Shown one piece after another: positions 26,338 through 35,295 of a stretch of 64,000 nt of DNA. This DNA comes from Methylobacterium sp. FF17. Lineage in GTDB: Bacteria > Pseudomonadota > Alphaproteobacteria > Rhizobiales > Beijerinckiaceae. The DNA is taken from the NCBI RefSeq assembly GCF_025813715.1, contig NZ_CP107532.1, positions 2,170,001 through 2,234,000 of the forward strand, read 5' to 3'. The first letter of the stretch is position 1; each line of letters begins with the position of its first letter. The position numbers and the translations under genes are program-made. The notes beneath the pieces were generated by a model. It made no database searches and was not told where the DNA came from. It saw only the letters and a list, made by a program, of their open reading frames with translations.

Positions 26338-27612
26338 ATGGACGAGGGACGCTACGACATGCTGCTGCGCGGCGGGCGGGTCATCTGCCCGGCCAATGGC
26401 ATCGACGGCATCAAGGATGTCGCCATCCGCGACGGACGGATCGCCGCCGTTGCGGACAGCATCATCCCGTCGGCCGCCACGGAGGTGGTGAACGTCACCG
26501 GCAAGCTGGTCCTGCCGGGCATGATCGACACGCATGGGCACGTCTACCAGTACGTCACCGGCCGGTTCGGCCTGCCGCCCGACATGGTCGGCGTGCGCTC
26601 GGGCGTGACCACGGTGATCGACCAGGGCGGCGCCTCCTGCATGACCCTGCCGGGCTTCCGCCACTTCGTCGCCGAGCAGGCCGAGACCCGGATCTACGCC
26701 TTCCTGTCGGCCTACCTCGTGGGGGGCCTGGAGGGGCACTTCTATCCCAATCTCTACAGCCCGGACGGGGTCGACATCGATGCGACGGTGAAGTCGGCGA
26801 CCGAGAACCGCGACCTCGTGCGCGGCATCAAGGGCCATGCCGAGATCGGCGGCTTCGCCCGCTGGGGCATCAAGGTCATGGAAATGGCGGCCGAGATCAG
26901 CCGCCGGTCCGACCTGCCGCTCTACGTGCATTTCGGCCAGCTCTGGGGCCTGCCCGAGAGCGGCGCCAACGGCGAGGACGCCAACACCATCATGGAGCGG
27001 GTGATCCCGCTGCTGCGCCCCGGGGACTTCCTCGCGCACCCGTTCACCCGCCATCCGGGTGGCTTCATCAACGAGGAAGGCGTTGTCCACCCGATCATCC
27101 GGGCGGCGATGGATGCCGGCCTGCGGGTAGATGTCGGCCACGGCAGCCACTTCTCCTACCGGGTCGCCCGCGCCTCCCTGCCGGCCGGCGTCGTGCCCTA
27201 CACGCTGGGCGCCGACATGCACGGCTACAACACCGAGGTGCCGCGCCCGGCGGGCACGCCCGACGAGCATCACGACGACGAGAACCACCCCTTCCTCGGG
27301 CAGGCCCGCTTCAGCCTGACCCAGGCGATGAGCTCGATGATGGCCCTCGGCCTCAGCCTCGAAGAGGTCGTGCCTATGGTGACGAAGCATCCGGCCGAGA
27401 TGCTCGGCCTGTCCGATCGGATCGGCGCCCTGACGCCCGGCTTCGCCGCCGACGTCTCGGTGCTGCACGACCATCGCGGCCGCTTCCTTCTGCGCGACAA
27501 CGAGGACACCCAGGTCATCGCCCAGCGCCTGCTGCAGCCGGCCTTCTGCCTGCGCGCCGGCAAGCGCTTCGACGCCGACTCGCCGATCCTGCCCAGCGCC
27601 ATCGCGGCCTGA
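26338..27612 (+). CDS. Amidohydrolase-superfamily metal-dependent hydrolase
   Basis: TIM-barrel hydrolase of 424 residues of the dihydroorotase/deacetylase-like branch. The N-terminal beta-sandwich start LLRGGRVICPANGIDGIKDV is followed by the metal motif MIDTHGHVYQY (H-x-H), a possible bridging Lys in RGIKGHAEIGGF, further His in YVHFGQLWG and HPFTRHPGG, and a metal-binding Asp region in LGADMHGYNTE. Members cleave cyclic or N-acyl amides. The ATG at 26338 follows AAGGAGAG. First gene of a plus-strand run that includes an alpha/beta hydrolase and a molybdenum hydroxylase. The substrate is unknown; hydantoin-like rings or N-acyl amino acids are possible. Confidence 0.85.
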   Translation: MDEGRYDMLLRGGRVICPANGIDGIKDVAIRDGRIAAVADSIIPSAATEVVNVTGKLVLPGMIDTHGHVYQYVTGRFGLPPDMVGVRSGVTTVIDQGGASCMTLPGFRHFVAEQAETRIYAFLSAYLVGGLEGHFYPNLYSPDGVDIDATVKSATENRDLVRGIKGHAEIGGFARWGIKVMEMAAEISRRSDLPLYVHFGQLWGLPESGANGEDANTIMERVIPLLRPGDFLAHPFTRHPGGFINEEGVVHPIIRAAMDAGLRVDVGHGSHFSYRVARASLPAGVVPYTLGADMHGYNTEVPRPAGTPDEHHDDENHPFLGQARFSLTQAMSSMMALGLSLEEVVPMVTKHPAEMLGLSDRIGALTPGFAADVSVLHDHRGRFLLRDNEDTQVIAQRLLQPAFCLRAGKRFDADSPILPSAIAA

Positions 27613-27637
27613 CCCGAGCCCGCAAGGAGACGACCGC

Positions 27638-28504
27638 ATGAGGGCCGATCCGTCCCCGCTGCCGCCCGACCCCCGGCACGACTGGTCACGTCTGGACCGA
27701 GCGGCGCGCGACGCCGCCTACGACAACAACGCGGCGGTACCCGATGCCGCCGCCCAGGCGGCCGCGCGCAACGCGGCCTCCGCCGCCTACCGGGCCGCGC
27801 ATTCGGGCGCCCTCGACATCCCGTATGCGCCCGCACCCCGCACGGCCTTCGACCTCTATCCGGCGGAAAACTCGGCCGCGCCCTGCCTCGTCTTCATCCA
27901 TGGCGGCTACTGGCAGCGCAATTCCCGCGACCTGTTCGCCTGCTTCGCCGAAGGGCCCGCCGCTGCCGGCTGGTCCGTGGCGATGCCGGGCCATACGCTC
28001 GCACCCGAGGCGAGCCTGACTCGGATCGTCGAGGAGATCGGCCTCGCCCTGGACTGGCTGGCCGAGAACGGGCCGGCCCACGGGATCGCCGGTCCCCTCG
28101 TGCTCGCCGGCTGGTCGGCAGGCGCGCATCTCGCGGCGATGCAGTTGCATCATCCGGCAGTGGTGGCAGGACTCGCGATCTCGGGCGTCTACGAACTCGG
28201 GCCGATCCGCGACACCGGGCTGAACGGCGCGCTCTCCCTCACGGATGCCGAGGTCGCGACCCTCTCGCCCCTGCGCCTGCCGGTGGTGGGAAAGCCCCTG
28301 GCCATCGCCTATGGCAGCGCCGAGCGCCCGGCCCTCGTCCACGACGCCCGGGACTTCCACGCCCTGCGCAGCGCCCGGCATGCGCCGGGGCCACTCGTCC
28401 CCGTGGCGGGGGCTGAACACTTCTCGATCTTGAACGAACTGCGTCGTCCCGGCGGCGTGCTGGTGCGCGCTGCGATCGATCTCATCGACGGGAGAGAAGC
28501 ATGA
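27638..28504 (+). CDS. Kynurenine-formamidase-like alpha/beta hydrolase
   Basis: Alpha/beta-fold hydrolase of 288 residues. The oxyanion motif HGGYWQRNSRDLF is the hallmark of bacterial/eukaryotic arylformamidases, and the nucleophile elbow is LAGWSAGAHLAAM with the catalytic Ser; a late acidic residue and the terminal His in GAEHFSILNE complete the triad. It starts 25 bases after the amidohydrolase with AAGGAGAC upstream and overlaps the molybdenum subunit gene by 4 bases. Tryptophan-pathway partners are absent, so a formamide- or ester-hydrolysing step in this cluster's own pathway is more likely than kynurenine metabolism. Confidence 0.85.
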   Translation: MRADPSPLPPDPRHDWSRLDRAARDAAYDNNAAVPDAAAQAAARNAASAAYRAAHSGALDIPYAPAPRTAFDLYPAENSAAPCLVFIHGGYWQRNSRDLFACFAEGPAAAGWSVAMPGHTLAPEASLTRIVEEIGLALDWLAENGPAHGIAGPLVLAGWSAGAHLAAMQLHHPAVVAGLAISGVYELGPIRDTGLNGALSLTDAEVATLSPLRLPVVGKPLAIAYGSAERPALVHDARDFHALRSARHAPGPLVPVAGAEHFSILNELRRPGGVLVRAAIDLIDGREA

Positions 28505-30873
28505 GCGACGCGAACGGCCTCTCTGAGGGCGTCGGCGCGGCCTTGCCGCGCAAGGAGGACGACCGCCTGATGCGCGGGCGCGGCCAGTATGTCGGCGACC
28601 TGCGCCTGCCCGGCCTGCAGGACGTCGCCTTCGTGCGCAGTCCGCTGGCCCATGCCCGCATCCGGGCGATCCACGTGCCCGAGGCCTATCGGGCTCAGGT
28701 GTTCACCGCCGCCGACCTGACCGATGTGCAGCCGATCCGGGCGGTCTCGGGGCTCACAGGCTTCAAGGTGTCCGAGCAGCCGGTCCTCGCCAAGGACAAG
28801 GTGCGGCAGGTCGGCGAACTCCTGGCGATCTGCCTCGCGCCGACCCGCGCCGAGGCGGAGGACATCGCCGCCGCCATCGTCCTCGATCTCGAGGAACTGC
28901 CCGCGATCCACGACATGCTCGCCGCCCGCGAGCCGGGGTCGGCGCTGGTGCACGAGCATTGGAGCGACAACGTCTTCCTGGAGACGCTGGTCGACGTGAA
29001 CTTCGCCTCGGCGCTCGACGCGCCGATCCAGGTCTCGCGCACCATCTCGACGGGCCGGCAATGCATGGCGCCCATCGAGGGGCGGGGCACGGTGGTGCAT
29101 CTCGACCACCGCATGGACCAGCTCGTCGTCCACACGGCGAGCCAGATGCCGCACATCGTGCGCAACGGCCTCTCCGAATGTCTCGGGATCGAGCAGGGGC
29201 GCCTGCGCATCGTCTCGCCCGACGTCGGCGGCGGCTTCGGCTACAAGGCGATCCTGCTCGCCGAGGATGTCTGCCTCGCCTGGCTGGCGCTGCGCGTCGG
29301 CCACCCCGTGCGCTGGCTCGAAGACCGGCGCGAGCACCTCACCGCCAACGCCAATTGCCGCGAGCACCATTACCGCATCACCGCCTATGCGGAGCGGGAC
29401 GGCCGCCTGCGGGGCATCGATTGCGAGGCCACCGTCGATTCCGGGGCCTACTCGGCCTACCCGTTCTCCGCCTGCCTGGAGGCCGCCCAGGTGGCGAGCA
29501 TCCTGCCCGGCCCCTACGACTTCCCGGCCTATCGCTGCCGGACCTGGTCGGTGGCCACCAACAAGTGCCCGATCCTGCCCTATCGCGGGGTCGCCCGCAC
29601 CGGCGTCTGCTTCGCCATGGAACTCATCCTCGACGCCGTGGCGGCCGAGGCCGGCCTCGAGCCCTGGGTGGTGCGCGAGAAGAACCTCGTGCGCGCCGAC
29701 CAGATGCCCTTCGACAACATCACGGCCAAGCACTTCGACAGCGGCGATTATCCGCAGGCGCTCGCCCGCGCCCTGAAGGCGATCGACGTGGACGCCGTAC
29801 GGGCGCGCCAGCGGACGCCCGAGCCCGACGGGCGCCGGATCGGTCTCGGGCTCTCGATCTACTGCGAGCAGGCGGCGCACGGCACATCGGTCTATTCCGG
29901 CTGGGGCATCCCCATGGTGCCGGGCCACGAGCAGGCCGGCGCCCGCCTCACCCCCGACGGGGGCCTCGAACTCCGGATCGGCGCGCATTCCCACGGCCAG
30001 GGCCTGGAGACCACCCTGGCGCAGGTCGCGCACGAGATCCTCGGCGTGCCGGTGGCGCGCACGCGGGTCGTCCACGGCGACACCGCGATGACGCCCTACT
30101 CCACCGGCTCCTGGGGCTCGCGCGTCATGGTGATGGCGGGGGGCGCCGTCGCGGCCGCCTGCCGCGAACTCGCCGACCGCGCCCTGCGGATCGGCGCCCA
30201 CCTGCTCCAGGCCGATCCGGCCGTCTGCCGGTTCGAGGCGGGCCGCGTCGTCGGCCCCTCGGGCGATGTCGGCCTCGCGCAGATCGCCCACACCTGGTAC
30301 CGGCGCCCGCAGGATCTGAGCCTCGACGTCGATCCCGGCGGCCTCGAAGTCACCGCCGGCTACAAGCCGCAGCGCGATTCCGGCACCTTCTCCTACGCGG
30401 CCCATGCGGCCCTCGTCGCGGTGGATCCCGATCTGGGGGCGGTCGAGATCCTCGACTACGTCATCGTGGAGGATGGCGGCACCCTGGTGAACCCGCTGGT
30501 GGTGGACGGCCAGATCTACGGCGGCCTCGCGCAGGGGATCGGCACCGCGCTCTACGAGGAGATGCGGTTCGACTCCCGGGGACAGCCGCTGGCCTCCACC
30601 TTCGCCGACTACCTCCTGCCGGGCCCCGCCGAGGTGCCCGAGCCGCGCATCGACCACATGGCGACGCCCTCGCCCTACACGCAGTTCGGCGTGAAGGGCA
30701 TCGGCGAGGGCGGGGCGATCGCGCCGCCGGCGGCCCTGGCCAATGCCATCAACGACGCCCTGCGGCCCCTCGGCGTGGCGATGCTGCATGCGCCGGTGAG
30801 CCAGCACCGCATCGTCGAGGCCGTGCTGGAGGCCCGCGCGGGGGCCTCCGCCCACACCCGGGAGGCCGCATGA
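28501..30873 (+). CDS. Molybdenum hydroxylase large subunit (xanthine dehydrogenase/CoxL family)
   Basis: Catalytic subunit of 790 residues binding molybdopterin cytosine dinucleotide. An N-terminal alpha/beta hammerhead domain (about 15-125, starting GAALPRKEDDRLMRGRGQYV) precedes two Mo-binding domains: GGGFGYKAIL, the active-site loop PYRGVARTG (about 360-368), SHGQGLETTLAQ, and the catalytic Glu736 in VKGIGEGGAIAPPAA. The loop lacks the Cys of true form I CO dehydrogenase (AYRCSFR), so CO oxidation is unlikely; hydroxylation of an N-heterocycle or oxidation of an aldehyde fits better. It is coupled by ATGA to the FAD subunit gene and followed by an iron-sulfur subunit, giving a full complex. 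Confidence 0.93.
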   Translation: MSDANGLSEGVGAALPRKEDDRLMRGRGQYVGDLRLPGLQDVAFVRSPLAHARIRAIHVPEAYRAQVFTAADLTDVQPIRAVSGLTGFKVSEQPVLAKDKVRQVGELLAICLAPTRAEAEDIAAAIVLDLEELPAIHDMLAAREPGSALVHEHWSDNVFLETLVDVNFASALDAPIQVSRTISTGRQCMAPIEGRGTVVHLDHRMDQLVVHTASQMPHIVRNGLSECLGIEQGRLRIVSPDVGGGFGYKAILLAEDVCLAWLALRVGHPVRWLEDRREHLTANANCREHHYRITAYAERDGRLRGIDCEATVDSGAYSAYPFSACLEAAQVASILPGPYDFPAYRCRTWSVATNKCPILPYRGVARTGVCFAMELILDAVAAEAGLEPWVVREKNLVRADQMPFDNITAKHFDSGDYPQALARALKAIDVDAVRARQRTPEPDGRRIGLGLSIYCEQAAHGTSVYSGWGIPMVPGHEQAGARLTPDGGLELRIGAHSHGQGLETTLAQVAHEILGVPVARTRVVHGDTAMTPYSTGSWGSRVMVMAGGAVAAACRELADRALRIGAHLLQADPAVCRFEAGRVVGPSGDVGLAQIAHTWYRRPQDLSLDVDPGGLEVTAGYKPQRDSGTFSYAAHAALVAVDPDLGAVEILDYVIVEDGGTLVNPLVVDGQIYGGLAQGIGTALYEEMRFDSRGQPLASTFADYLLPGPAEVPEPRIDHMATPSPYTQFGVKGIGEGGAIAPPAALANAINDALRPLGVAMLHAPVSQHRIVEAVLEARAGASAHTREAA

Positions 30874-31745
30874 AACCCGCCCGCTTCGCCTATGAGCGCC
30901 CCGGCGATCTCGCCGGCCTGCTCGCCCGGATGGCCACCGCCGAGGGCAGCGTCAAGCTGATGGCCGGGGGCCAGTCCCTCGGCCCGATGCTCAACCTGCG
31001 CCTCGTCGAGCCGGACCTCGTCCTCGACATCACGGGCATCCCGGAGTTGCGCCGCGCGGCGATCGAGGGCGACACCCTGGTCCTCGGCGCCCTCGTCACC
31101 CACGCGGATATCGAGGACGGGCGCGTGCCCGACCTCACCGGCGGCGCCATGGCGCGGGTGGCGGCGGCCATCGCCTACCGGCCGGTGCGCAATCGCGGCA
31201 CCATCGGCGGCTCCCTCGTCCATGCGGATCCCGCCGCCGATTGGGTGACCGCGCTGATCGCCCTCGGTGCCGAGGTCGAACTGGCCTCCGCATCCGGCCG
31301 GCGTCGCCTCGCGCTCGAGGCCTTCGTCACCGGCGCCCTCGACGTGGCCCTGGCGCCCGGCGAGATGCTGGTCGCCGTGCGGATTCCCGCGCTCCCGTCC
31401 GGCACCGCCTGGGGCTACGTCAAGCACTGCTCCAAGATCGGTGAGTTCGCCCACGCCATCGGGGCCGTGCGGATCGAGCCCGGCGCGGCCCGTGCCCGCC
31501 TGGTGATCGGCGCCATCGAGCGCGCGCCCCTCGTGGTCGCGGAGGCCCGCGACCTGTTCGGCGGGCGGATCGGCCCAGATTTCGCCGAACGCTTCGATGC
31601 CCGGGCGGCCGAGGCCTTCCTGCGCGATGCCGGGATGTCCGACCCGGTGGCGCGCCACGTCCACGTCACCGTCCTGGCGCGGGCCGTCGCACAGGCGGCC
31701 TCCGCGCCGCCGTCCCGCACACGAACCGTCAGCGAGGCCGCATGA
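30870..31745 (+). CDS. Molybdenum hydroxylase FAD-binding medium subunit (CoxM-like)
   Basis: Flavoprotein subunit of 291 residues that passes electrons from the iron-sulfur centres. FAD-binding motifs are KLMAGGQSLGPMLNLRL (AGGQS) near residue 35 and RNRGTIGGSLVHADPAAD (TIGGS) near residue 112; the CO-dehydrogenase-flavoprotein-like C-terminal domain covers about 175-285. Its ATG overlaps the stop of the large subunit gene, and its stop overlaps the start of the iron-sulfur gene, so the three subunits are translationally coupled in the order large-medium-small. Confidence 0.93.
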   Translation: MKPARFAYERPGDLAGLLARMATAEGSVKLMAGGQSLGPMLNLRLVEPDLVLDITGIPELRRAAIEGDTLVLGALVTHADIEDGRVPDLTGGAMARVAAAIAYRPVRNRGTIGGSLVHADPAADWVTALIALGAEVELASASGRRRLALEAFVTGALDVALAPGEMLVAVRIPALPSGTAWGYVKHCSKIGEFAHAIGAVRIEPGAARARLVIGAIERAPLVVAEARDLFGGRIGPDFAERFDARAAEAFLRDAGMSDPVARHVHVTVLARAVAQAASAPPSRTRTVSEAA

Positions 31746-32965
31746 GCACCGCATCGGCCACGTTCCACGACGACCGCCTCTCCCTCGACCTCACCGTCAA
31801 CGGGCGGGCCCGGAGCCTGCGGGCGGAGCCGCGCACCCATCTCGCCGACGTCCTGCGCGATGCCCTCGACCTCACCGGAACCCATCTCGGCTGCGAGCAC
31901 GGGGTCTGCGGCGCCTGTACGGTGCTCCTCGACGGCGAGCCTGCGCGGGCCTGCCTCACCGTCTCGGGGGCCTGCGCGGGCGCCGAGGTGACGACCATCG
32001 AGGGCCTCGACGACGATCCGGTCGCCGGGGAATTGCGCGCCGCCTTCAACCGCGAGCACGCCCTGCAGTGCGGCTACTGCACGCCGGGCATGCTCATCGC
32101 CGCCCGCGACCTCGTCCTGCGCCTGCCCGAGCCCGACGAGCGCCGTATCCGCGCCGGCCTCTCGGGAAATCTCTGCCGCTGCACCGGCTATGTCGGCATC
32201 GTCCGGGCGGTGCGCAGCGTCATCGCCGAGCGCCGCGCCCGTGGCATCGCGCCGGTGACCGGCCAGCGGGGCCTCGGCCCCGTCGGGGCGCGCCTCGGCG
32301 CGCCGTCCGGCCCGGCAGCGGCGGCGGCCCGCACGCCCCTTCGGCCCGTGGCGCAGGCCGATTCCGCGCCGGGGATCGCGGATCTCGACGCCGATTTCGT
32401 CCCCGCCCACCGCTTCGACCAGGCGTTCACCGTGGCGCACCCGCCCGACGCTGTCTTCGCCCTGTTCGGCGACGTGGAGGCCGTGGCCGCCTGCCTGCCC
32501 GGAGCGGTGCTGACGGGCCGGCCGAGCCCGGACGCCGCTGAGGGCGCGCTTCAGGTGCGGATCGGGCCGATCGCCGCCCGGTTCCGTGGTCGCGCCCGCA
32601 TCACGCGGGACGAAGAGGCCCTGACGGGGCGCATCCTCGGCGCGGGCAGCGATGCCGGCGGCCGTTCCGCCACGCAGGGCGAGATCCGCTACCGGGTCGG
32701 ACCCGGCGAGGCTCCCGGCACGGCCCGGATCGATCTCGCCGTCGGCTACACCCTGAAAGGACCGCTGGCGCAGTTCGGGCGGCCGGGGCTCGTACGCGAC
32801 CTCGCCGGGCGCCTCGGGGCCGATTTCGCCGCGAACCTCGAAGCTCGGCTCTCCGGCGCGCCGGCCCTGACGACGGCCGGTCTGAACCCGCTGCGGCTCC
32901 TCCTCTCGACCCTCCTGGCCCCGCTCTGGCGGCGCCTCTCCGGACGCGGGGACCGGCGCGCCTGA
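31742..32965 (+). CDS. Molybdenum hydroxylase [2Fe-2S] subunit fused to CoxG-like domain
   Basis: Protein of 407 residues, far longer than the usual 155-175 for this subunit. Residues 1-165 are the iron-sulfur subunit: plant-type cluster Cys51, 56, 59, 71 (CEHGVCGACTVLLDGEPARAC spaced normally) and second cluster Cys110, 113, 145, 147 (CGYCTPGM, GNLCRCTGY). A Pro/Ala-rich linker (about 170-215) leads to an SRPBCC/CoxG-like domain (about 220-365: FTVAHPPDAVFALFGDVEAV, then ACLPGAVLTG) and a short hydrophobic tail. CoxG proteins recruit CO dehydrogenase to the membrane, so the fusion may tether the enzyme. Coupled by ATGA to the FAD subunit. Confidence 0.9.
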   Translation: MSTASATFHDDRLSLDLTVNGRARSLRAEPRTHLADVLRDALDLTGTHLGCEHGVCGACTVLLDGEPARACLTVSGACAGAEVTTIEGLDDDPVAGELRAAFNREHALQCGYCTPGMLIAARDLVLRLPEPDERRIRAGLSGNLCRCTGYVGIVRAVRSVIAERRARGIAPVTGQRGLGPVGARLGAPSGPAAAAARTPLRPVAQADSAPGIADLDADFVPAHRFDQAFTVAHPPDAVFALFGDVEAVAACLPGAVLTGRPSPDAAEGALQVRIGPIAARFRGRARITRDEEALTGRILGAGSDAGGRSATQGEIRYRVGPGEAPGTARIDLAVGYTLKGPLAQFGRPGLVRDLAGRLGADFAANLEARLSGAPALTTAGLNPLRLLLSTLLAPLWRRLSGRGDRRA

Positions 32966-33027
32966 GTGCCGTCCCCCCACCACCCAGCCCACGCTTTCCC
33001 ACCCCTCGACCGAGACCGGAGACCACC

Positions 33028-34182
33028 ATGACGCGCAGCCTCACGAGACTTCCCGCCCTCACGCTCGCGTTCGGTCTGTCGGCGGGGATCGCCCAGGCGC
33101 AGGCCATCCGGATCGGCGTCAACGAGCCCCTGACCGGTCCGTTCGCGGCCTCCGGCACCTACGTGGTCAACGGGGCCCGCATCGCCGCCGACGAGATCAA
33201 CGCCAAGGGCGGGGTCCTCGGGAAGAAGCTCGAACTCGTCGTCGAGGACAACAAGAGCAACCCGACCGAGGCTGCGGCGGTGGCCGAGAAGCTCATCACC
33301 AGCGACAAGACCCCGGTGCTGATGGGCGCCTGGGGATCGAGCCTCACGCTCGCGGTGATGCCCAAGCTCGCCGATTACGAGACCGCGATGCTGGTGGAGA
33401 CCTCGTCGTCGGGCAAGATTACCACCTCGGGCAATCCTTACGTCTTCCGCATCTCGCCGCCCTCGGCCCTGGAGGCGGAGGCGTTCGCCCCGATGGTGGA
33501 GAAGCTCGGCCTGAAGAAGGTCGACTTCCTGGCCATCAACAACGACTGGGGCCGGGGCGCGGCGGCCGATTTCACCAAGATGCTCAAGGGCAAGGGCGTC
33601 ACGGTCGGCCTCGTCGAGACCATGGACCAGGGCGCCCAGGACATGAGCGCCCAGCTCTCCAAGCTGAAGGGCTCCGATGCCGACACCATCATGATCACGG
33701 CCGCCGTCGACCAGCTCACCCTCCTGTTCAAGCAGATGGCGGCGCTCGGCCTGAAGAAGCGGATCATCACCACCGGCGGCTCCCAGAACCCCGACCAGAT
33801 CATCGCCCAGGCGGGCGCCGCCGCCGAGGGAACGATGCATCTCACCACCTTCCTGCCCTGGTACCCCGAGAAGACCCCGAACCCGGCCGCCACCGCCTAT
33901 TTCATCGGCGAGTGGAAGAAGCGCGGCTTCGAGTTCGCCGGCGTCACCGAGAGCTTCCGGGGCTACGACGGCATCCGCGCCATCGCGGCGGCCATCGAGA
34001 AGGGGGGTGCCGCCGATGCGGCCTCGATCCGGAAGGGCTTCTGGTCGGTGGATTTCACCGGCCTGAACGGGCCGATCCGCTTCGCCAAGGCCGGGCCGGC
34101 CGGCTCCGAGAGCGGGCAGAGCAAGCCCGACGTCTACCTCGTGAAGATCGACGGCGGGAAGGTCGTGGTGCCGACGCTCTAG
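33028..34182 (+). CDS. Branched-chain amino acid-type ABC substrate-binding protein (LivJ-like)
   Basis: Periplasmic receptor of 384 residues. Signal peptide 1-24 (RSLTRLPALTLAFGLSAGIA ending AQAQA). The mature protein opens IRIGVNEPLTGPFAASGTYV and continues with the type I periplasmic-binding fold (GGVLGKKLELVVEDNKSNPT, VLMGAWGSSLTLAVMP). Such receptors bind aliphatic amino acids but many are specialised for aromatic or urea-like compounds. It is the first of five transporter genes, directly after the molybdenum hydroxylase, suggesting import of that enzyme's substrate or a related compound. Confidence 0.9.
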   Translation: MTRSLTRLPALTLAFGLSAGIAQAQAIRIGVNEPLTGPFAASGTYVVNGARIAADEINAKGGVLGKKLELVVEDNKSNPTEAAAVAEKLITSDKTPVLMGAWGSSLTLAVMPKLADYETAMLVETSSSGKITTSGNPYVFRISPPSALEAEAFAPMVEKLGLKKVDFLAINNDWGRGAAADFTKMLKGKGVTVGLVETMDQGAQDMSAQLSKLKGSDADTIMITAAVDQLTLLFKQMAALGLKKRIITTGGSQNPDQIIAQAGAAAEGTMHLTTFLPWYPEKTPNPAATAYFIGEWKKRGFEFAGVTESFRGYDGIRAIAAAIEKGGAADAASIRKGFWSVDFTGLNGPIRFAKAGPAGSESGQSKPDVYLVKIDGGKVVVPTL

Positions 34183-34366
34183 CCGCGCGCGCATCTCCCG
34201 GCGGCCGGGGCTCCGGGTTTCCATGATCCGTGTGTGTGCGCCTCGGGTGTCACGGGCGGAACAGGGTCCCTCTCCCGAAAGGAGAGGGGGGACCCGCGCC
34301 GAGCTTGCCGACCCTGCACGGACGCCCAGCCGACGACCGTATCCCCTGCTTACAGGCGAGGCCTCG

Positions 34367-35239
34367 ATGACCGAATTCCTGCAGCATCTCATCAACACCC
34401 TGATCCTCGGGGGCACCTATGCCCTCCTGGGCATCGGGCTGACCCTGATCTTCGGGATCATGAACGTGGTGAACTTCACCCACGGCGCGCTCTACACGGT
34501 GGGCGCCTACGTCATGTACCTCGCGGTCACCGCCCTCGGGCTCGGCTTCTTCGCCGCCCTGCCCACCGCGATCCTGGGCGGCCTCCTGCTCGGGGCGATC
34601 CTCGACCTCGCGCTGCTGCGCCCGTTGCGCGGCGCGGACATGGACACGACCATGCTGGTGATGATCGGGGCCGGCATCGTCCTGCAATCGGGCACGCTTT
34701 GGCTGTTCGGCGGCGTGGCGAAATCGATCCCGACGCCGTTCCCGGAGGCGCCACTCCAGCTCGGCCCCGTCTCGGTCTCGTGGCTGCGGCTGTTCGTGCT
34801 GGGGGCCGCGCTCGCGCTGATCGGGCTGACCTACTGGCTGATCAACCGCACGCGCCTCGGGCTCGCCATGCGGGCCACCTTCCAGGACCACGACACCGCC
34901 TCCCTGATGGGCGTGAACGTGCGCCTGATCTACACCGCGACCTTCGCCCTCGGCTCCAGCCTCGCGGCGGCGGCCGGCGCGCTGCTCGGCCCGGTCTACG
35001 TCGTGTTCCCGCAGATGGGCGGCATGGCCGAGCTGAAAGCCTTCGCCATCGTCATCCTGGGCGGGCTCGGCAACATCACCGGGGCGGCCATCGGCGGCTT
35101 CATCCTCGCGCTCGCCGAGGAACTCGGGGCCGGCTACATCTCCTCGGGCTACCGGGACGCCATGGGCTTCCTGATCATCATCGCGGTGCTGGTCTTCAAG
35201 CCGACGGGCCTCTTCGCCAAGGCGGAGCGCATCGGATGA
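34367..35239 (+). CDS. Liv-type ABC transporter permease (LivH-like)
   Basis: Inner-membrane permease of 290 residues with about eight hydrophobic helices. The LivH pattern is clear: LINTLILGGTYALLGIGLTL, FGIMNVVNFTHGALYTVGAY and the ATPase-coupling region LRATFQDHDTASLMGVNV-like segment, ending GGLGNITGAAIGGFILALAE. The ATG at 34367 is used because the first transmembrane helix begins just after; the frame is open 48 codons further upstream with no resemblance. The stop overlaps the LivM start (ATGA). Confidence 0.92.
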   Translation: MTEFLQHLINTLILGGTYALLGIGLTLIFGIMNVVNFTHGALYTVGAYVMYLAVTALGLGFFAALPTAILGGLLLGAILDLALLRPLRGADMDTTMLVMIGAGIVLQSGTLWLFGGVAKSIPTPFPEAPLQLGPVSVSWLRLFVLGAALALIGLTYWLINRTRLGLAMRATFQDHDTASLMGVNVRLIYTATFALGSSLAAAAGALLGPVYVVFPQMGGMAELKAFAIVILGGLGNITGAAIGGFILALAEELGAGYISSGYRDAMGFLIIIAVLVFKPTGLFAKAERIG

Positions 35240-35295
35240 CCCGACCCCCCATGACCCGGCCCCTCATGACCCGGCCCCTCATGACCCGGCATCTT
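35236..35295 (+). repeat. 15-bp tandem repeat carrying four start codons
   Basis: Four consecutive 15-base units, each starting ATGACCCG, occupy 35236-35295; units 2 and 3 are identical. Each adds five codons (Met-Thr-Arg-Pro-Leu type), so copy-number change would keep the reading frame. The repeat lies exactly at the start of the LivM gene. Confidence 0.8.

Noticed and set aside
28309..30855. Open frame of 848 codons antisense to the molybdenum hydroxylase subunit
   Set aside because: Mirror of a well-supported gene with no protein-like features of its own.
28501..32965. Aerobic carbon monoxide dehydrogenase
   Set aside because: The large subunit has PYRGVAR rather than the AYRCSFR active-site loop of form I CO dehydrogenase, so CO oxidation is not supported.
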